Source: Alicyclobacillus kakegawensis NBRC 103104
GTDB lineage: Bacteria; Bacillota; Bacilli; Alicyclobacillales; Alicyclobacillaceae
Reading direction: 5' to 3'
Length of the DNA stretch: 45,354 bases
NCBI RefSeq assembly: GCF_001552655.1
Contig: NZ_BCRP01000020.1
Location: forward strand, 1 to 45,354
In this document: positions 8,214 through 16,543 of the stretch, one piece after another
Numbering within the stretch: position 1 is the first letter of the stretch
How the letters are laid out: each line of letters begins with the position of its first letter
Notes under the pieces: generated by a model
Told to the model about the DNA's origin: nothing
The model's database searches: none
Seen by the model: only the letters and a program-made list of their open reading frames with translations
Made by a program: the position numbers and the translations under genes

Positions 8214-9425
8214 CTACTCGTAGCGCAGAGCGTTCATTGGGGACATCCGGGCTGCGCGCAGGGCTGGGTACACGCCGAACACCAGTCCGACGGCCACTGC
8301 GACCACAAACGAAATCCAGACACTCGACGGGCTGATGGGAACCGAGGTCTGCAGAAAGCGGCCGATGCCTTGAGCCCCCACGATGCCCACGACAATTCCG
8401 ATGCATCCTCCCAATAGACCGACGACGGCCGATTCGGTAAGAAATTGGCCCAGGATGGAGCCTTGCGTGGCCCCCAGGGACTTGCGCAGGCCAATCTCTC
8501 GGGTGCGCTCCGAAACGGTCACCAGCATGATGTTCATGATGCCGATGCCCCCCACCAACAGCGAGATGCCGGCGATGCCGCCCAAGAACACCTGCAGGGT
8601 GTGGCTGACGTTGGACAGGGCGGACAGCAGCGTCGCCTGGTTGGTCACGGTGAAGTCGTCACTTTCGCCAAATCGCAAGCCGTGCGCTTGGCGGAGCGTC
8701 GCCTCCACTTGCAGCTGGGCTTGGGTCATCGACTGGCTATCGCGCGCTGAAGCGTAGATGGTGGTCAGGGAATCCCCGCCCAGCAGGTGGGCCTGCATGG
8801 TTTGCAGAGGAATCAGGATGCGGTCATCGTTGTTGGTCGCTCCGCTGCTGCCTTCGGAAGCCAACTCCCCCACCACCTCGAACGCCAGTCCGTCAATCCA
8901 GATGGTCTTCCCGACCGGTGACTGTGTGCCAAACAGGTTCTCGGCGGCTGTTGGCCCGATGACCGCCACATAGCCGTCGTGATTAGCTTCCACGGTGTTG
9001 AAAAAGCGTCCCGCCGCCAATGACAGGTTGCGAATGGTTTGTATATCGGGCGTAGTCCCCTCCACTTGGGTCTGGTAGTTGACAGATCCATAGACAACCT
9101 GCGCACGCGTGGTCACGTCTCCTGCCACAGCGGCGAGGGCGTTGTCTTTCTGCAGCGCCTTCACGTCGCTGTCTGTCAACGACGCGGAACTCCCGAGCCC
9201 CTGGCTGAAGCCATTCTCAGTGCTCTGACCTGGGGATATCACCAGCACATTCGTGCCCAACCCTTGAATCTGCGAGGTCACGCTGGCGGTGGCCGCCTGT
9301 CCGACGCCCAGCAGCGCCACCACAGCCGCCACGCCAATAATGATGCCCAGCAAGGTCAGGGCTGTGCGGAGCGGGTTGTGGCCCAACCCCAAAAACGCGG
9401 TGCGGAGGATGCGGTTCAGTCTCAT
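8214..9425 (-). CDS. MacB-like ABC transporter permease
   Basis: The 403-residue protein belongs to the MacB/FtsX permease family. Residues about 10 to 40 (ALTLLGIIIGVAAVVALLGVG) form the first span, then a large extracytoplasmic MacB-type domain follows to about residue 270, and three C-terminal spans carry the FtsX motif (VGGIGIMNIMLVTVSERTREIGLRKSLGA). Its start overlaps the stop of the ATPase gene by four bases (ATGA). With the ATPase and the membrane-fusion-type protein it forms a tripartite-like exporter, here adapted to a cell without an outer membrane. Such systems export peptides, antibiotics or lipids, or act as mechanotransmission machines. No homologous second permease is present, so it probably forms a homodimer. 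Confidence 0.88.
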   Translation of the reverse strand: MRLNRILRTAFLGLGHNPLRTALTLLGIIIGVAAVVALLGVGQAATASVTSQIQGLGTNVLVISPGQSTENGFSQGLGSSASLTDSDVKALQKDNALAAVAGDVTTRAQVVYGSVNYQTQVEGTTPDIQTIRNLSLAAGRFFNTVEANHDGYVAVIGPTAAENLFGTQSPVGKTIWIDGLAFEVVGELASEGSSGATNNDDRILIPLQTMQAHLLGGDSLTTIYASARDSQSMTQAQLQVEATLRQAHGLRFGESDDFTVTNQATLLSALSNVSHTLQVFLGGIAGISLLVGGIGIMNIMLVTVSERTREIGLRKSLGATQGSILGQFLTESAVVGLLGGCIGIVVGIVGAQGIGRFLQTSVPISPSSVWISFVVAVAVGLVFGVYPALRAARMSPMNALRYE

Positions 9426-10144
9426 GCCTCCACCCCCGCTTGTGGGCCGGCTGAATGGACCACCGCTTCGTCGGACGCGATGAGACCATCACGGACGCTC
9501 ACGATGCGGCGCGCGTGTCGAGCCACATAGTCCTCATGGGTGACCAGAACAATGGTCGTTCCCTCTTGGTTCAAGGAGGCAAACAGGCCCAGGATGTCGT
9601 CCGTCGCCTGGCTGTCCAGGTTGCCCGTGGGTTCGTCCGCCAGGACCACCCGCGGCTGGTTGACAATCGCCCGGGCTATCGCCACGCGCTGCTGTTGTCC
9701 GCCAGAGAGTTGATTGGGGTGGTGGTGGCCGCGCAGGTGGGGATCAATCCCCACTCGGGCCAAGGCTTCCCGCGCCTTGGCCAAAGCCGGCTGCGTCCGG
9801 TACCCCGCATAGAACAGCGGCAAAGCCACATTTTCCACCGCGCTGGTGCGGGGCAACAGATTGAAATTTTGAAATACAAAGCCAATCTTTTCATTCCGCA
9901 GCCGCGCCAGGTCTTTGTCTCGCAGCGACGATGCCTCTACATTGTCGACGAGGACATGACCCGTTGACGGGACGTCCAGCAGGCCCATTAAGTGCATCAG
10001 GGTCGATTTTCCTGATCCGGACGGTCCGACAATAGCCACAAATTCTCCCGCATCAATGCTCAACGTGACATCACGGACCGCCTGCACAGTTTGGTCTCCG
10101 ACCCCATAGCGCTTACTGACGTGTTCCAAGCGCAGGACAGCCAT
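9422..10144 (-). CDS. MacB-like ABC transporter ATPase
   Basis: The 240-residue protein is an ABC ATPase of the LolD/MacB class. Motifs are complete: Walker [11 protein letters not shown]-loop [22 protein letters not shown], signature LSGGQQQR, Walker [14 protein letters not shown], and the switch His in IVLVTHED. The phrase DEPTGNLDS is typical of this class. Its start codon overlaps the stop of the adaptor gene by one base (TGATG) and its end overlaps the permease start by four, which indicates translational coupling in a three-gene operon. It would power the adjacent permease at the inner face of the membrane. Confidence 0.92.
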   Translation of the reverse strand: MAVLRLEHVSKRYGVGDQTVQAVRDVTLSIDAGEFVAIVGPSGSGKSTLMHLMGLLDVPSTGHVLVDNVEASSLRDKDLARLRNEKIGFVFQNFNLLPRTSAVENVALPLFYAGYRTQPALAKAREALARVGIDPHLRGHHHPNQLSGGQQQRVAIARAIVNQPRVVLADEPTGNLDSQATDDILGLFASLNQEGTTIVLVTHEDYVARHARRIVSVRDGLIASDEAVVHSAGPQAGVEA

Positions 10145-11622
10145 CAGTGGCCACCTCCGCCGGTTCCATACCCACCGTTCCCGCCGGAGTATGCGCCGAA
10201 TCCGGTGGAAGTTCCGCCGCCCAAACCTCCACTACTGACGGGCTCTCTGCTGCTGCCCTGTCCGAAATTGCCGCGGAAGCTAAACCCGGTGGCGCCGGAT
10301 CCGCCGTAGCCCTCCATGGCTCCGCCGGAGAACCTGCCGCCGTAGCCACCCACAAACGACCTCAGTCCGCCGGCGTTCGTGCTCGATTGGTTCTGTCCAG
10401 CGGTGGAGGAGGCGACAGTGACTATGGCCACTCGTTCACCCTGTTTGAGGCCGCTCCGAATCTCCACCGTGTTGCCCCCATACAGGCCCACCTGGACGGG
10501 TACAAACGTCAGCCCCTCTGGAATGCGGGTTCCTGAAAATCCACTGCCTTCGTTCGCTGACGCTGTTGTACCGCTGGATTCTGCGCCATTGTTTTGACTC
10601 GCTTGTACGTATACGCCGGTTTGACCGCGCTGCGACACAATGGCCGCTGTCGGCACGGTCAGTACGTTGCTTCGGCTTTGCACGGTCACGTTGACGGACA
10701 CGCTCTCTCCAGGCAGGAGCTGTACATTTTGGTTATCCGGTGCGTTCACCTTGATGGTCACAGGGTACAGGGTGACCCCGTTTTCTGTCTGCGGCTGGTA
10801 ACCTATGGTATCTACTTTGCCGGTCAACACGGGACCGCCTGTACCGAGCGAGATGGTGGCACTTTGCCCCTTCTTCAATTGCCCGATATCTGCTTGGGCT
10901 ACGTTGGCGGAGACTAAAAATTCGTCAGAACTCAGGTTGGCGATGACGGCGACAGTGTTCCCGCTGCCAACGCTGGAGTTGGAAGATGAATTGGACGATG
11001 CGGAGGAGCTACTGCTGTTTGAGGTCTCCCCGCCGTTCACACTTGCAACTTGCAATACAGTGCCGCTGATGGGGCTCTTGAGTGTGCAAGCGGCTATCTC
11101 GTCTTCGATTTGGTCGACGCTCGCCTGCGCGGCATCCACATTGGCCTGCGCTTCCGCCACTGCATTGGCGTCCGGCTGCTGGGTCTGGGTTTGGCCACGG
11201 CTGTTGGTCGTAGTGGTGACCTCTTCCGACTGCGCCAGCTTCGCCTCGGCTTCCGCCAATTGGGCCTTCGCCTGCTGCAGCTGGTTTTCGTAGTCGGTAT
11301 CGTCCACGTGGGCGATGACCTGGCCTTTCTTGACCTTATCTCCTACCTGTACAGACACGGAGGTCAGTGTCCCACTGGTGGTGATGGTCGCCTCGTGAGC
11401 CGGCGTGAGAGTGCCTGTCAGGCTCACCGTGTTGACCACATTCCCCCGCTGTACGGTGGTCCAGCGGATGGATACCGCAGAGGCGGACACAGTGTGGCGA
11501 TGACCGACGACCATGTACCCGGCCCCTCCAAGCACCACGATGACCGCACCCACCCATGGCCATGGCCGTGCCCACCATCGTCGTTTTGTCTCTGGTGGTT
11601 GAGCATTCGATGTCTCTGACAT
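10144..11622 (-). CDS. MacA/HlyD-like membrane adaptor with Ser/Asn insert and Gly-rich tail
   Basis: The 492-residue protein has one N-terminal membrane anchor (WVGAVIVVLGGAGYMVV), a biotinyl-lipoyl-like half motif (VSVQVGDKVKKGQVIAHVDDTDY), an alpha-helical hairpin (residues about 115 to 180) and beta-barrel domains, as in MacA/HlyD-family adaptors. Two features are unusual. A Ser/Asn run (SNSSSSSASSNSSSNSS) is inserted at about residue 200 in the returning lipoyl half, and the last 80 or so residues are Gly-rich (GGYGGRFSGG to GYGTGGGGH) with aromatic residues spaced among glycines. The start at 11622 has GGAGG eight bases upstream. In B. subtilis YknX plays the comparable role for YknYZ. 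It is first gene of the exporter operon. Confidence 0.85.
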   Translation of the reverse strand: MSETSNAQPPETKRRWWARPWPWVGAVIVVLGGAGYMVVGHRHTVSASAVSIRWTTVQRGNVVNTVSLTGTLTPAHEATITTSGTLTSVSVQVGDKVKKGQVIAHVDDTDYENQLQQAKAQLAEAEAKLAQSEEVTTTTNSRGQTQTQQPDANAVAEAQANVDAAQASVDQIEDEIAACTLKSPISGTVLQVASVNGGETSNSSSSSASSNSSSNSSVGSGNTVAVIANLSSDEFLVSANVAQADIGQLKKGQSATISLGTGGPVLTGKVDTIGYQPQTENGVTLYPVTIKVNAPDNQNVQLLPGESVSVNVTVQSRSNVLTVPTAAIVSQRGQTGVYVQASQNNGAESSGTTASANEGSGFSGTRIPEGLTFVPVQVGLYGGNTVEIRSGLKQGERVAIVTVASSTAGQNQSSTNAGGLRSFVGGYGGRFSGGAMEGYGGSGATGFSFRGNFGQGSSREPVSSGGLGGGTSTGFGAYSGGNGGYGTGGGGH

Positions 11623-11717
11623 GGTACCGTCCTCCCTCTACGGGGCGGCCGGAACCTTCGCACCACGTGCTTCCCGCTTAACCCATGTGTCCGCGTCTGA
11701 CGGCGGATCTTGACCAA

Positions 11718-11723
11718 ATTTTA
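11718..11723 (-). promoter_or_regulatory. candidate -10 element of the exporter operon
   Basis: TAAAAT on the minus strand (11723-11718) is the best -10 candidate before the adaptor gene. At the correct distance the -35 position falls inside the phased repeats and has no consensus sequence, as expected for a promoter needing an OmpR-type activator. About 95 bases separate it from the start codon. The 11624-11700 segment holds only the ribosome-binding site. Confidence 0.4.
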
Positions 11724-11733
11724 GGAAGGACAA

Positions 11734-11783
11734 GGTGAAAAGTGGTGGACGATTTGTGGAGATTATGTGGAGAAATTGTGAAG
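11734..11783 (-). promoter_or_regulatory. tandem 11-bp-phased repeats, likely response-regulator site
   Basis: Written on the plus strand, TGTGGAG occurs at 11755-11761 and 11766-11772 and the variant TGTGAAG at 11777-11783, spaced exactly 11 bases apart. Weaker copies GGTGGAC (11744-11750) and GGTGAAA (11734-11740) extend the array towards the exporter promoter. Direct repeats with about one helical turn spacing are the hallmark of OmpR/PhoB-class regulators, which bind head to tail. The array lies between the sensor kinase gene and the exporter operon and touches the predicted -35 position, so activation by the adjacent response regulator is the simplest reading. Confidence 0.65.
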
Positions 11784-11788
11784 GGAAC

Positions 11789-13198
11789 CTACGATTCCGT
11801 GTCCGGCGACGACTCGGGAACGGCGGGACTGCGCGGCAGCCGCACCACGAAAGTCGTGCCCTCTCCGGGCCGCGATTGCGCCTTGATGGTTCCTTGGTGT
11901 GCCTCCACAAATTCTTTGGCGATGGCCAGTCCCAGGCCTGTACCGCCACTCTCCCTTGACCTATCCTCCTGGCCACGGTAAAAGCGATCAAAGACGTGCG
12001 GCAAGTGCTCAAGCGCGATTCCGGGACCGCTGTCCTGGACCGACACCACAATCGTGTCGGCTTCCAAATCCATGGTGACCTGCACTCGGCCGCCGGCGGA
12101 GGTGTAGCGCAGGGCGTTGCCAATCAGGTTGACAAACACCTGTGTAATGCGGTCCGGATCGACCGCCGCGTGTATGCCGCTCGGCACAAGGGAGCGGAAG
12201 GACAGATCCACCCCATTGGCCTCTGCCTCGACCTGGAAATTGTCGACGATACGCGCGAGCAGCGCGTTCATTTCAGTGGATTGAATGTGCAAGGGCAACT
12301 GGCCCACTTCGGCCAGGGTGAGTTGGTGCAGGTCCTGCACCAAACGCGTCAGGCGTATCACCTCGTCGTGGATGGGCAACAGAGTCTCCGGGCCGGCGGG
12401 TTGAACTCTTTGCTGAATCAACTCCAATTGCCCCTGCATAATGGTCAACGGGATGCGCAACTCGTGCGCCACGTCTGCCACCAAGTGTTTGCGCGCCTCC
12501 TCGGTCCTATGCAGACGGGATGCCATGTCGTTGAACGCTTGCGCCACTTCCCCGTACTCGTCTCGGGTGTCGACCGGCAATTGGATGGCTAGGTCCCCCG
12601 CACCAATGCGGTGGATAGCGTTGATCATTTGGTGCAAGGGGCGGGTGAGCCGGCGCGAGAACCAAGCCCCTATGAGCAGGGCGATGCCGACTGTCAACCC
12701 CGTGCCGACAACGCTGGCCATGGTCATCGAATGAACCACCGTTTGCTTCAGCGCGTAAAGGGCGTCCAACCCGCGGTCGCGTATCCACAGATGGCCCACC
12801 ACCTGATTGCCCACCGTCACCGGCACCTCGACCTCGCCATTGCCCCCAAGTGGACTGGGAAGCAGCCGATGGTCGGTGTCAGGATGGCCGATGAAGACAA
12901 TGACATGGTTGTTGGCATCCTGCAGAATGAGTTGATCCAACCGGCGCGCGCTGGGCATGCCCTCACCCTGCTCAAAGATCCCTGATATGTACTGGTCCAC
13001 ACCAGTCCACGAGTCGTGGTTGGCGTGATAGTAGTAGGCAAGCGATTGCGCCCATTGCGCGGCCGTGCCTTGCTCGGCCGCCTGCGCGTATTTGCGGAAC
13101 AGCCCGCCGAAGTAGGTGTACGAGATGAGCAGGTCCACCGCCGCCAGAAACAGGACGAGACTGGCGATACCGAGGAAAATCTTGTTGCGGACCTTCAT
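11789..13198 (-). CDS. two-component sensor histidine kinase
   Basis: The 469-residue protein has two membrane spans (about residues 7-29 and 159-181) flanking an extracellular sensor of some 130 residues, then HAMP (about 182-235), a HisKA dimerisation domain with the phospho-accepting His245 in DVAHELRIPLT, and an HATPase domain with N box (VNLIGNALRYT), G1 (VQDSGPGIALEHLP), F box (HVFDRFYRG) and G2 (GGTGLGLAIAK). The dipeptide Arg-Ile after HEL is less common than Arg-Thr. The start overlaps the end of the response regulator gene by four bases. It probably senses an envelope or antimicrobial signal and controls the downstream MacAB-like exporter through the phased repeats next to it. Confidence 0.92.
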   Translation of the reverse strand: MKVRNKIFLGIASLVLFLAAVDLLISYTYFGGLFRKYAQAAEQGTAAQWAQSLAYYYHANHDSWTGVDQYISGIFEQGEGMPSARRLDQLILQDANNHVIVFIGHPDTDHRLLPSPLGGNGEVEVPVTVGNQVVGHLWIRDRGLDALYALKQTVVHSMTMASVVGTGLTVGIALLIGAWFSRRLTRPLHQMINAIHRIGAGDLAIQLPVDTRDEYGEVAQAFNDMASRLHRTEEARKHLVADVAHELRIPLTIMQGQLELIQQRVQPAGPETLLPIHDEVIRLTRLVQDLHQLTLAEVGQLPLHIQSTEMNALLARIVDNFQVEAEANGVDLSFRSLVPSGIHAAVDPDRITQVFVNLIGNALRYTSAGGRVQVTMDLEADTIVVSVQDSGPGIALEHLPHVFDRFYRGQEDRSRESGGTGLGLAIAKEFVEAHQGTIKAQSRPGEGTTFVVRLPRSPAVPESSPDTES

Positions 13199-13881
13199 TG
13201 GCCGCCTCCAAACCGGTAACCGACGCCGTGAACCGTTTGAATGAACACGGGGTTGGCCGGATCGGACTCGAGCTTTCTCCGCAAGTGGCTGATGTGGCTG
13301 TCAATGGTGCGCTCGTAGTTCATGTAGGCGTCGCCCATGGTGGCTTTGAGCAACTGCAGGCGGCTGTACACGACACCCGGTTTGCGGGCCAGGGTCAGGA
13401 GCAGTTGAAACTCCGTTGGGGTCAACACGACCTCCTGATCATCTTTGACGACGCGAAACTGATTTTCGTCAATCGTCAAGTTCCCGTAGCGCAGAACACC
13501 GCTCTCTTCCGTCGGGGGTTGTGTGCGCCGGAGAACCGACCGGATGCGGGCAACCAACTCGCGCAGGCTGAACGGCTTGACGAGGTAATCATCGGCCCCG
13601 ACTTCCAGGCCAACCACGCGGTCCGTCTCTTCCCCTTTGGCCGTGACCATGATGATGGGCACCTGCGATTGCCGCCTCAATTCCCGGCACACATCAAGGC
13701 CGCTCATTCCGGGCAGCATCCAATCCAAAATGACCAGGTGCGGCCTGTCCTGCTCGACCATCTCAAGCGCCTGCGGTCCCGAGAACGCGGTCAGCACCTC
13801 GAACCCTTCCTCCTCCAGGAAGGGCTTCATGACATCAATCACTTTCGGTTCGTCATCCACCAACAGCAACGTTGTCCGCAT
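13195..13881 (-). CDS. OmpR-family response regulator
   Basis: The 228-residue protein has a receiver domain with acidic pocket (VDDEP), the phosphorylation site Asp53 (VILDWMLPG) and conserved Lys102 (YLVKPFS), followed by an OmpR/PhoB-type winged helix (about residues 130 to 228; VVLTPTEFQLLLTLARKPG and ERTIDSHISHLRRKL). ATG at 13881 is preceded by GAGGGA. It is translationally coupled to the kinase gene, and the aroA gene ends 30 bases upstream on the same strand, so read-through from aroA is possible. The tandem 11-bp-phased repeats at 11734-11783 are its likely target. Confidence 0.93.
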   Translation of the reverse strand: MRTTLLLVDDEPKVIDVMKPFLEEEGFEVLTAFSGPQALEMVEQDRPHLVILDWMLPGMSGLDVCRELRRQSQVPIIMVTAKGEETDRVVGLEVGADDYLVKPFSLRELVARIRSVLRRTQPPTEESGVLRYGNLTIDENQFRVVKDDQEVVLTPTEFQLLLTLARKPGVVYSRLQLLKATMGDAYMNYERTIDSHISHLRRKLESDPANPVFIQTVHGVGYRFGGGQ

Positions 13882-13911
13882 ACTGTCCCTCTTCCAGATG
13901 ATGGTGTAGGA

Positions 13912-15336
13912 TTAGGACTCTCCGTGGTAGTCTACTCCGACTCCGAGTGTCTCCAGCATCGTGAAGTAGCCTGGACAGGTCTTGCTGACGCACCCGGGAT
14001 CAAGAATGCGAACACCGGGTACCCGAGCGCCGATGAGAGACAGCGACATGGCCACCCGGTGGTCGTCGTAGGAGGCCAAACAAGCGGGACGGATGGGGCC
14101 GGGCACCACCGTAAATCCGTCCTCCCGCTCCCGGGCCTCAATGCCCAACCGGTTCAACGATTCGCAAACCGCCTGGATACGGTTGGACTCGTGGTGACGG
14201 ATGTGCCCCACTCCGGTGACCGTCACCGGCGCGTCCGCAAAGGCAGCGACCGCTGCCAACGTCAGGGCCTGGTCCGACAGTTCCTTCATGTCTACTTCCA
14301 GTCCACCTTTGAGCACCGGCGGACCTGCGACCTCAATGAACGTATCTCCCCACTGGACATGGCAGCCCATGCGGGCGAGGATCTCCGGAAAGCGGGCATC
14401 CGGTTGACGCGTATCCCGCGACAAATTCGTGACACGCATGCGCCCGCCGGTGACTGCTGCCAGCGCAAAGAAGTAGCAGGCGGTCGAGGCGTCTGCCTCC
14501 AAGGACAGGGGCTGGCCTTGGTAGCGGCCAGGACGGACGAAGAACCGACGAAACCGGTCATCCACCTCAACCGGCACGCCCATGGCTGCCATCATGTCGA
14601 GTGTGATTCTCACATACGCGTGCTGGACAATTTCGTCGCTGACCACAATCTCCACAGGACCTTCGGCGTATGGCGCGGCAATGAGCAGTCCGCTGAGAAA
14701 TTGACTGGAGATTTTTCCTGAGATCTCAACTCGTCCCCCAGACAGTCCCCGCCCGTGAATGCGCAGCGGCAATTGGCCTGGCTCGCGCAGCGATTGAATA
14801 TCGGCTCCGAGAGTATGCAAGGCGTCCAGGAGCGGCCTCAGCGGGCGCTGACTCAGCCTACGGCTGCCCCGCAGCAGCCATTGTCCGGAGTGCGCTACGG
14901 CCAAGGCCCCGGGTAGAAAACGGGCACTGGTGCCAGCGGCTCCGATGTACAATTCACATTCGCGCACCGGCCACTCTCCACTGGCACCTTCAATGCGCAC
15001 GGTCTCGCCGTTCACGTGGCAGTGTACTCCGAGTTTCTTGAACGCATCCAGGCACCAATACGAATCGTCTGATTTCAAGATGCCGTTGATTTCGGAGGTG
15101 CCGTCAGCCATCGCGGCCATCACTAGGGCGCGGTTGGTAAAACTCTTGCTTCCCGGGATTGCGATCTCGGCGTCGACGGGACGTTCCAGGGGTGACAAAG
15201 ACACGGCAGCTATGCCGGATAGGGCAGCCCACGGGGAGCGGGCCTCCAGGTCAGCCGCTGCTGGGTCTGACTTGGAGGCGGCCATAGGGATGAATGTGGC
15301 AAGTCGGTCGTGGCCGGATTGGTCCGCCATTCGCAT
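13912..15336 (-). CDS. aroA: 3-phosphoshikimate 1-carboxyvinyltransferase (EPSP synthase)
   Basis: The 474-residue product transfers enolpyruvate from PEP to shikimate 3-phosphate in aromatic amino-acid synthesis. Landmarks are IPGSKSFTNRAL (PEP/S3P lysine), the glycine loop IGAAGTSARFLPG, DDHRVAMSLSL and VSKTCPGYFTMLE. Two positions deviate from the usual pattern: the Asn of the LGNAGT loop is Ala, and the RxKExDR signature reads RHHESNR. The start at ATG 15336 follows GAGAGGAG by six bases; about 45 residues precede the enzyme domain, more than in most family members. No other shikimate gene is nearby. The response-regulator gene begins 30 bases after it. Confidence 0.92.
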   Translation of the reverse strand: MRMADQSGHDRLATFIPMAASKSDPAAADLEARSPWAALSGIAAVSLSPLERPVDAEIAIPGSKSFTNRALVMAAMADGTSEINGILKSDDSYWCLDAFKKLGVHCHVNGETVRIEGASGEWPVRECELYIGAAGTSARFLPGALAVAHSGQWLLRGSRRLSQRPLRPLLDALHTLGADIQSLREPGQLPLRIHGRGLSGGRVEISGKISSQFLSGLLIAAPYAEGPVEIVVSDEIVQHAYVRITLDMMAAMGVPVEVDDRFRRFFVRPGRYQGQPLSLEADASTACYFFALAAVTGGRMRVTNLSRDTRQPDARFPEILARMGCHVQWGDTFIEVAGPPVLKGGLEVDMKELSDQALTLAAVAAFADAPVTVTGVGHIRHHESNRIQAVCESLNRLGIEAREREDGFTVVPGPIRPACLASYDDHRVAMSLSLIGARVPGVRILDPGCVSKTCPGYFTMLETLGVGVDYHGES

Positions 15337-15410
15337 CGGAGACTCCTCTCGTCGAATCATGCTCGCCATCCGCTCATTCGCGGAACAAGCTTGCTATCCC
15401 CCATTTTAGC

Positions 15411-16367
15411 CTAGTCCACCCACATCGTCAGCAGGCAGATCACGAGGATGCCGAACAGGAACGGCACCAGTACGGCCCGTGACGCATTCCCGCGCAGGGC
15501 CGGCAGCAGTTCCGAAAACGCGATGTACAGCAAGCACCCGGCGAGGACGGCCATGACCCACTGCAGGCTGGCCATGATATGGGGCAACACTTCGATTCCC
15601 ACACTTGATCCGATGATGCCAGCGATTCCGGGAACACAAAGCATACTGACCACACGGCGCCGTTGCCCGAGTAGCGAAGGGAATCCGGATACCAGAGCGA
15701 GCGCCCACAAAACGCCTTCTGGGAGCTTGTGGATGACCATCCCCAAGAGAAACACCCAATCTTCCTTCTCGCCCGCCGTGACGGCGGCTGCCATCGCTCC
15801 TCCCTCCAGCAAACTGTGCAAGGCCAGCGAAACCATGATCACGATGCTGCTGGCCCGGCTGAGGATGCGGGGAGCGGGCGCAGCGGAGGCGGCTCCTGCT
15901 GGCGCCTGGGCCGGCTCTGCCGCATCAAACCGCCGGTCAATCAGGTGAGTGAGCGCCCACAGGAAAACCGTTCCGGCCAAGACCGCGTACGGTATGCCCG
16001 CTGCTTTCGACTGGACGGCGTCGGGTAAAAAATCCACGACCACCAAGGCGCAGAACACGCCCGTTCCAAATCCAAACACGGTCCAGATGCGGCTGCCAGA
16101 CATGTCCGCCAGCCGCTCTTGCCTCACCCCCCAGGCCCCGCCGGCCAGGATGGCCAGGGCGCAGACCCCTGCGGCTACCACGGCTGGCCACAATGGCATA
16201 GCCATCACCTGGGCCAACGCGGTGGAAGCGGGAGCGGCTGTGGCCGTCCGATGGTTCCCCACGGCCATCGAGGAACTGGGGGACCGGCGATGGGGCGGCG
16301 GATCAATCCGTGTGGCAGGCCACAGAACGCGAGAGCCGTGTCGTACGCAATATTCGGCATTGTTCAT
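15411..16367 (-). CDS. ZIP-family divalent metal transporter
   Basis: The 318-residue protein has about eight hydrophobic spans and both ZIP signature segments: HSLLEGGAMAAAV in span 4 and HKLPEGVLWALAL in span 5, whose His and Glu residues form the binuclear metal site. It would import zinc, iron or another divalent cation. The loop between spans 3 and 4 is Ala/Pro-rich (EPAQAPAGAASAAPAP) and lacks the His-rich stretch seen in many ZIPs. ATG 16367 directly follows GGGGGAGGAGGG. The first 50 residues are polar and rich in Arg and Ser, so an internal start near MAMPLWP is conceivable. Confidence 0.85.
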   Translation of the reverse strand: MNNAEYCVRHGSRVLWPATRIDPPPHRRSPSSSMAVGNHRTATAAPASTALAQVMAMPLWPAVVAAGVCALAILAGGAWGVRQERLADMSGSRIWTVFGFGTGVFCALVVVDFLPDAVQSKAAGIPYAVLAGTVFLWALTHLIDRRFDAAEPAQAPAGAASAAPAPRILSRASSIVIMVSLALHSLLEGGAMAAAVTAGEKEDWVFLLGMVIHKLPEGVLWALALVSGFPSLLGQRRRVVSMLCVPGIAGIIGSSVGIEVLPHIMASLQWVMAVLAGCLLYIAFSELLPALRGNASRAVLVPFLFGILVICLLTMWVD

Positions 16368-16436
16368 CCCTCCTCCCCCATTGCATGTAGCTGTTGGGTC
16401 CGCGGTCAGCGGCAGAGGCCCGCTTGCACGGCAAAC

Positions 16437-16460
16437 AGGCGCCTGTGCGGACAGACGCCT
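16437..16460. terminator. strong hairpin between dnaD and the ZIP gene
   Basis: AGGCGCCTGT (16437-16446) and ACAGACGCCT (16451-16460) form a ten-base stem with one wobble pair and a four-base loop GCGG. It sits about 85 bases past the dnaD stop in the leftward direction and before the ZIP gene. On the minus strand the stem is followed by GTTTGCC, a poor T-run, so it could be a weak terminator or a regulatory stem for the metal transporter. Confidence 0.5.
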
Positions 16461-16543
16461 GGTTCATGTGCAGCAGGAAGATCGGTCGATTGGATGGTTA
16501 TCGCTTTCCAATGAGTGGAAAAACTCGGGTGACCGGGTTGGGT

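Noticed and set aside
13198-14721. 507-codon plus-strand open frame
   Set aside because: It is antisense to the response regulator and aroA genes, both of which have clear motifs.
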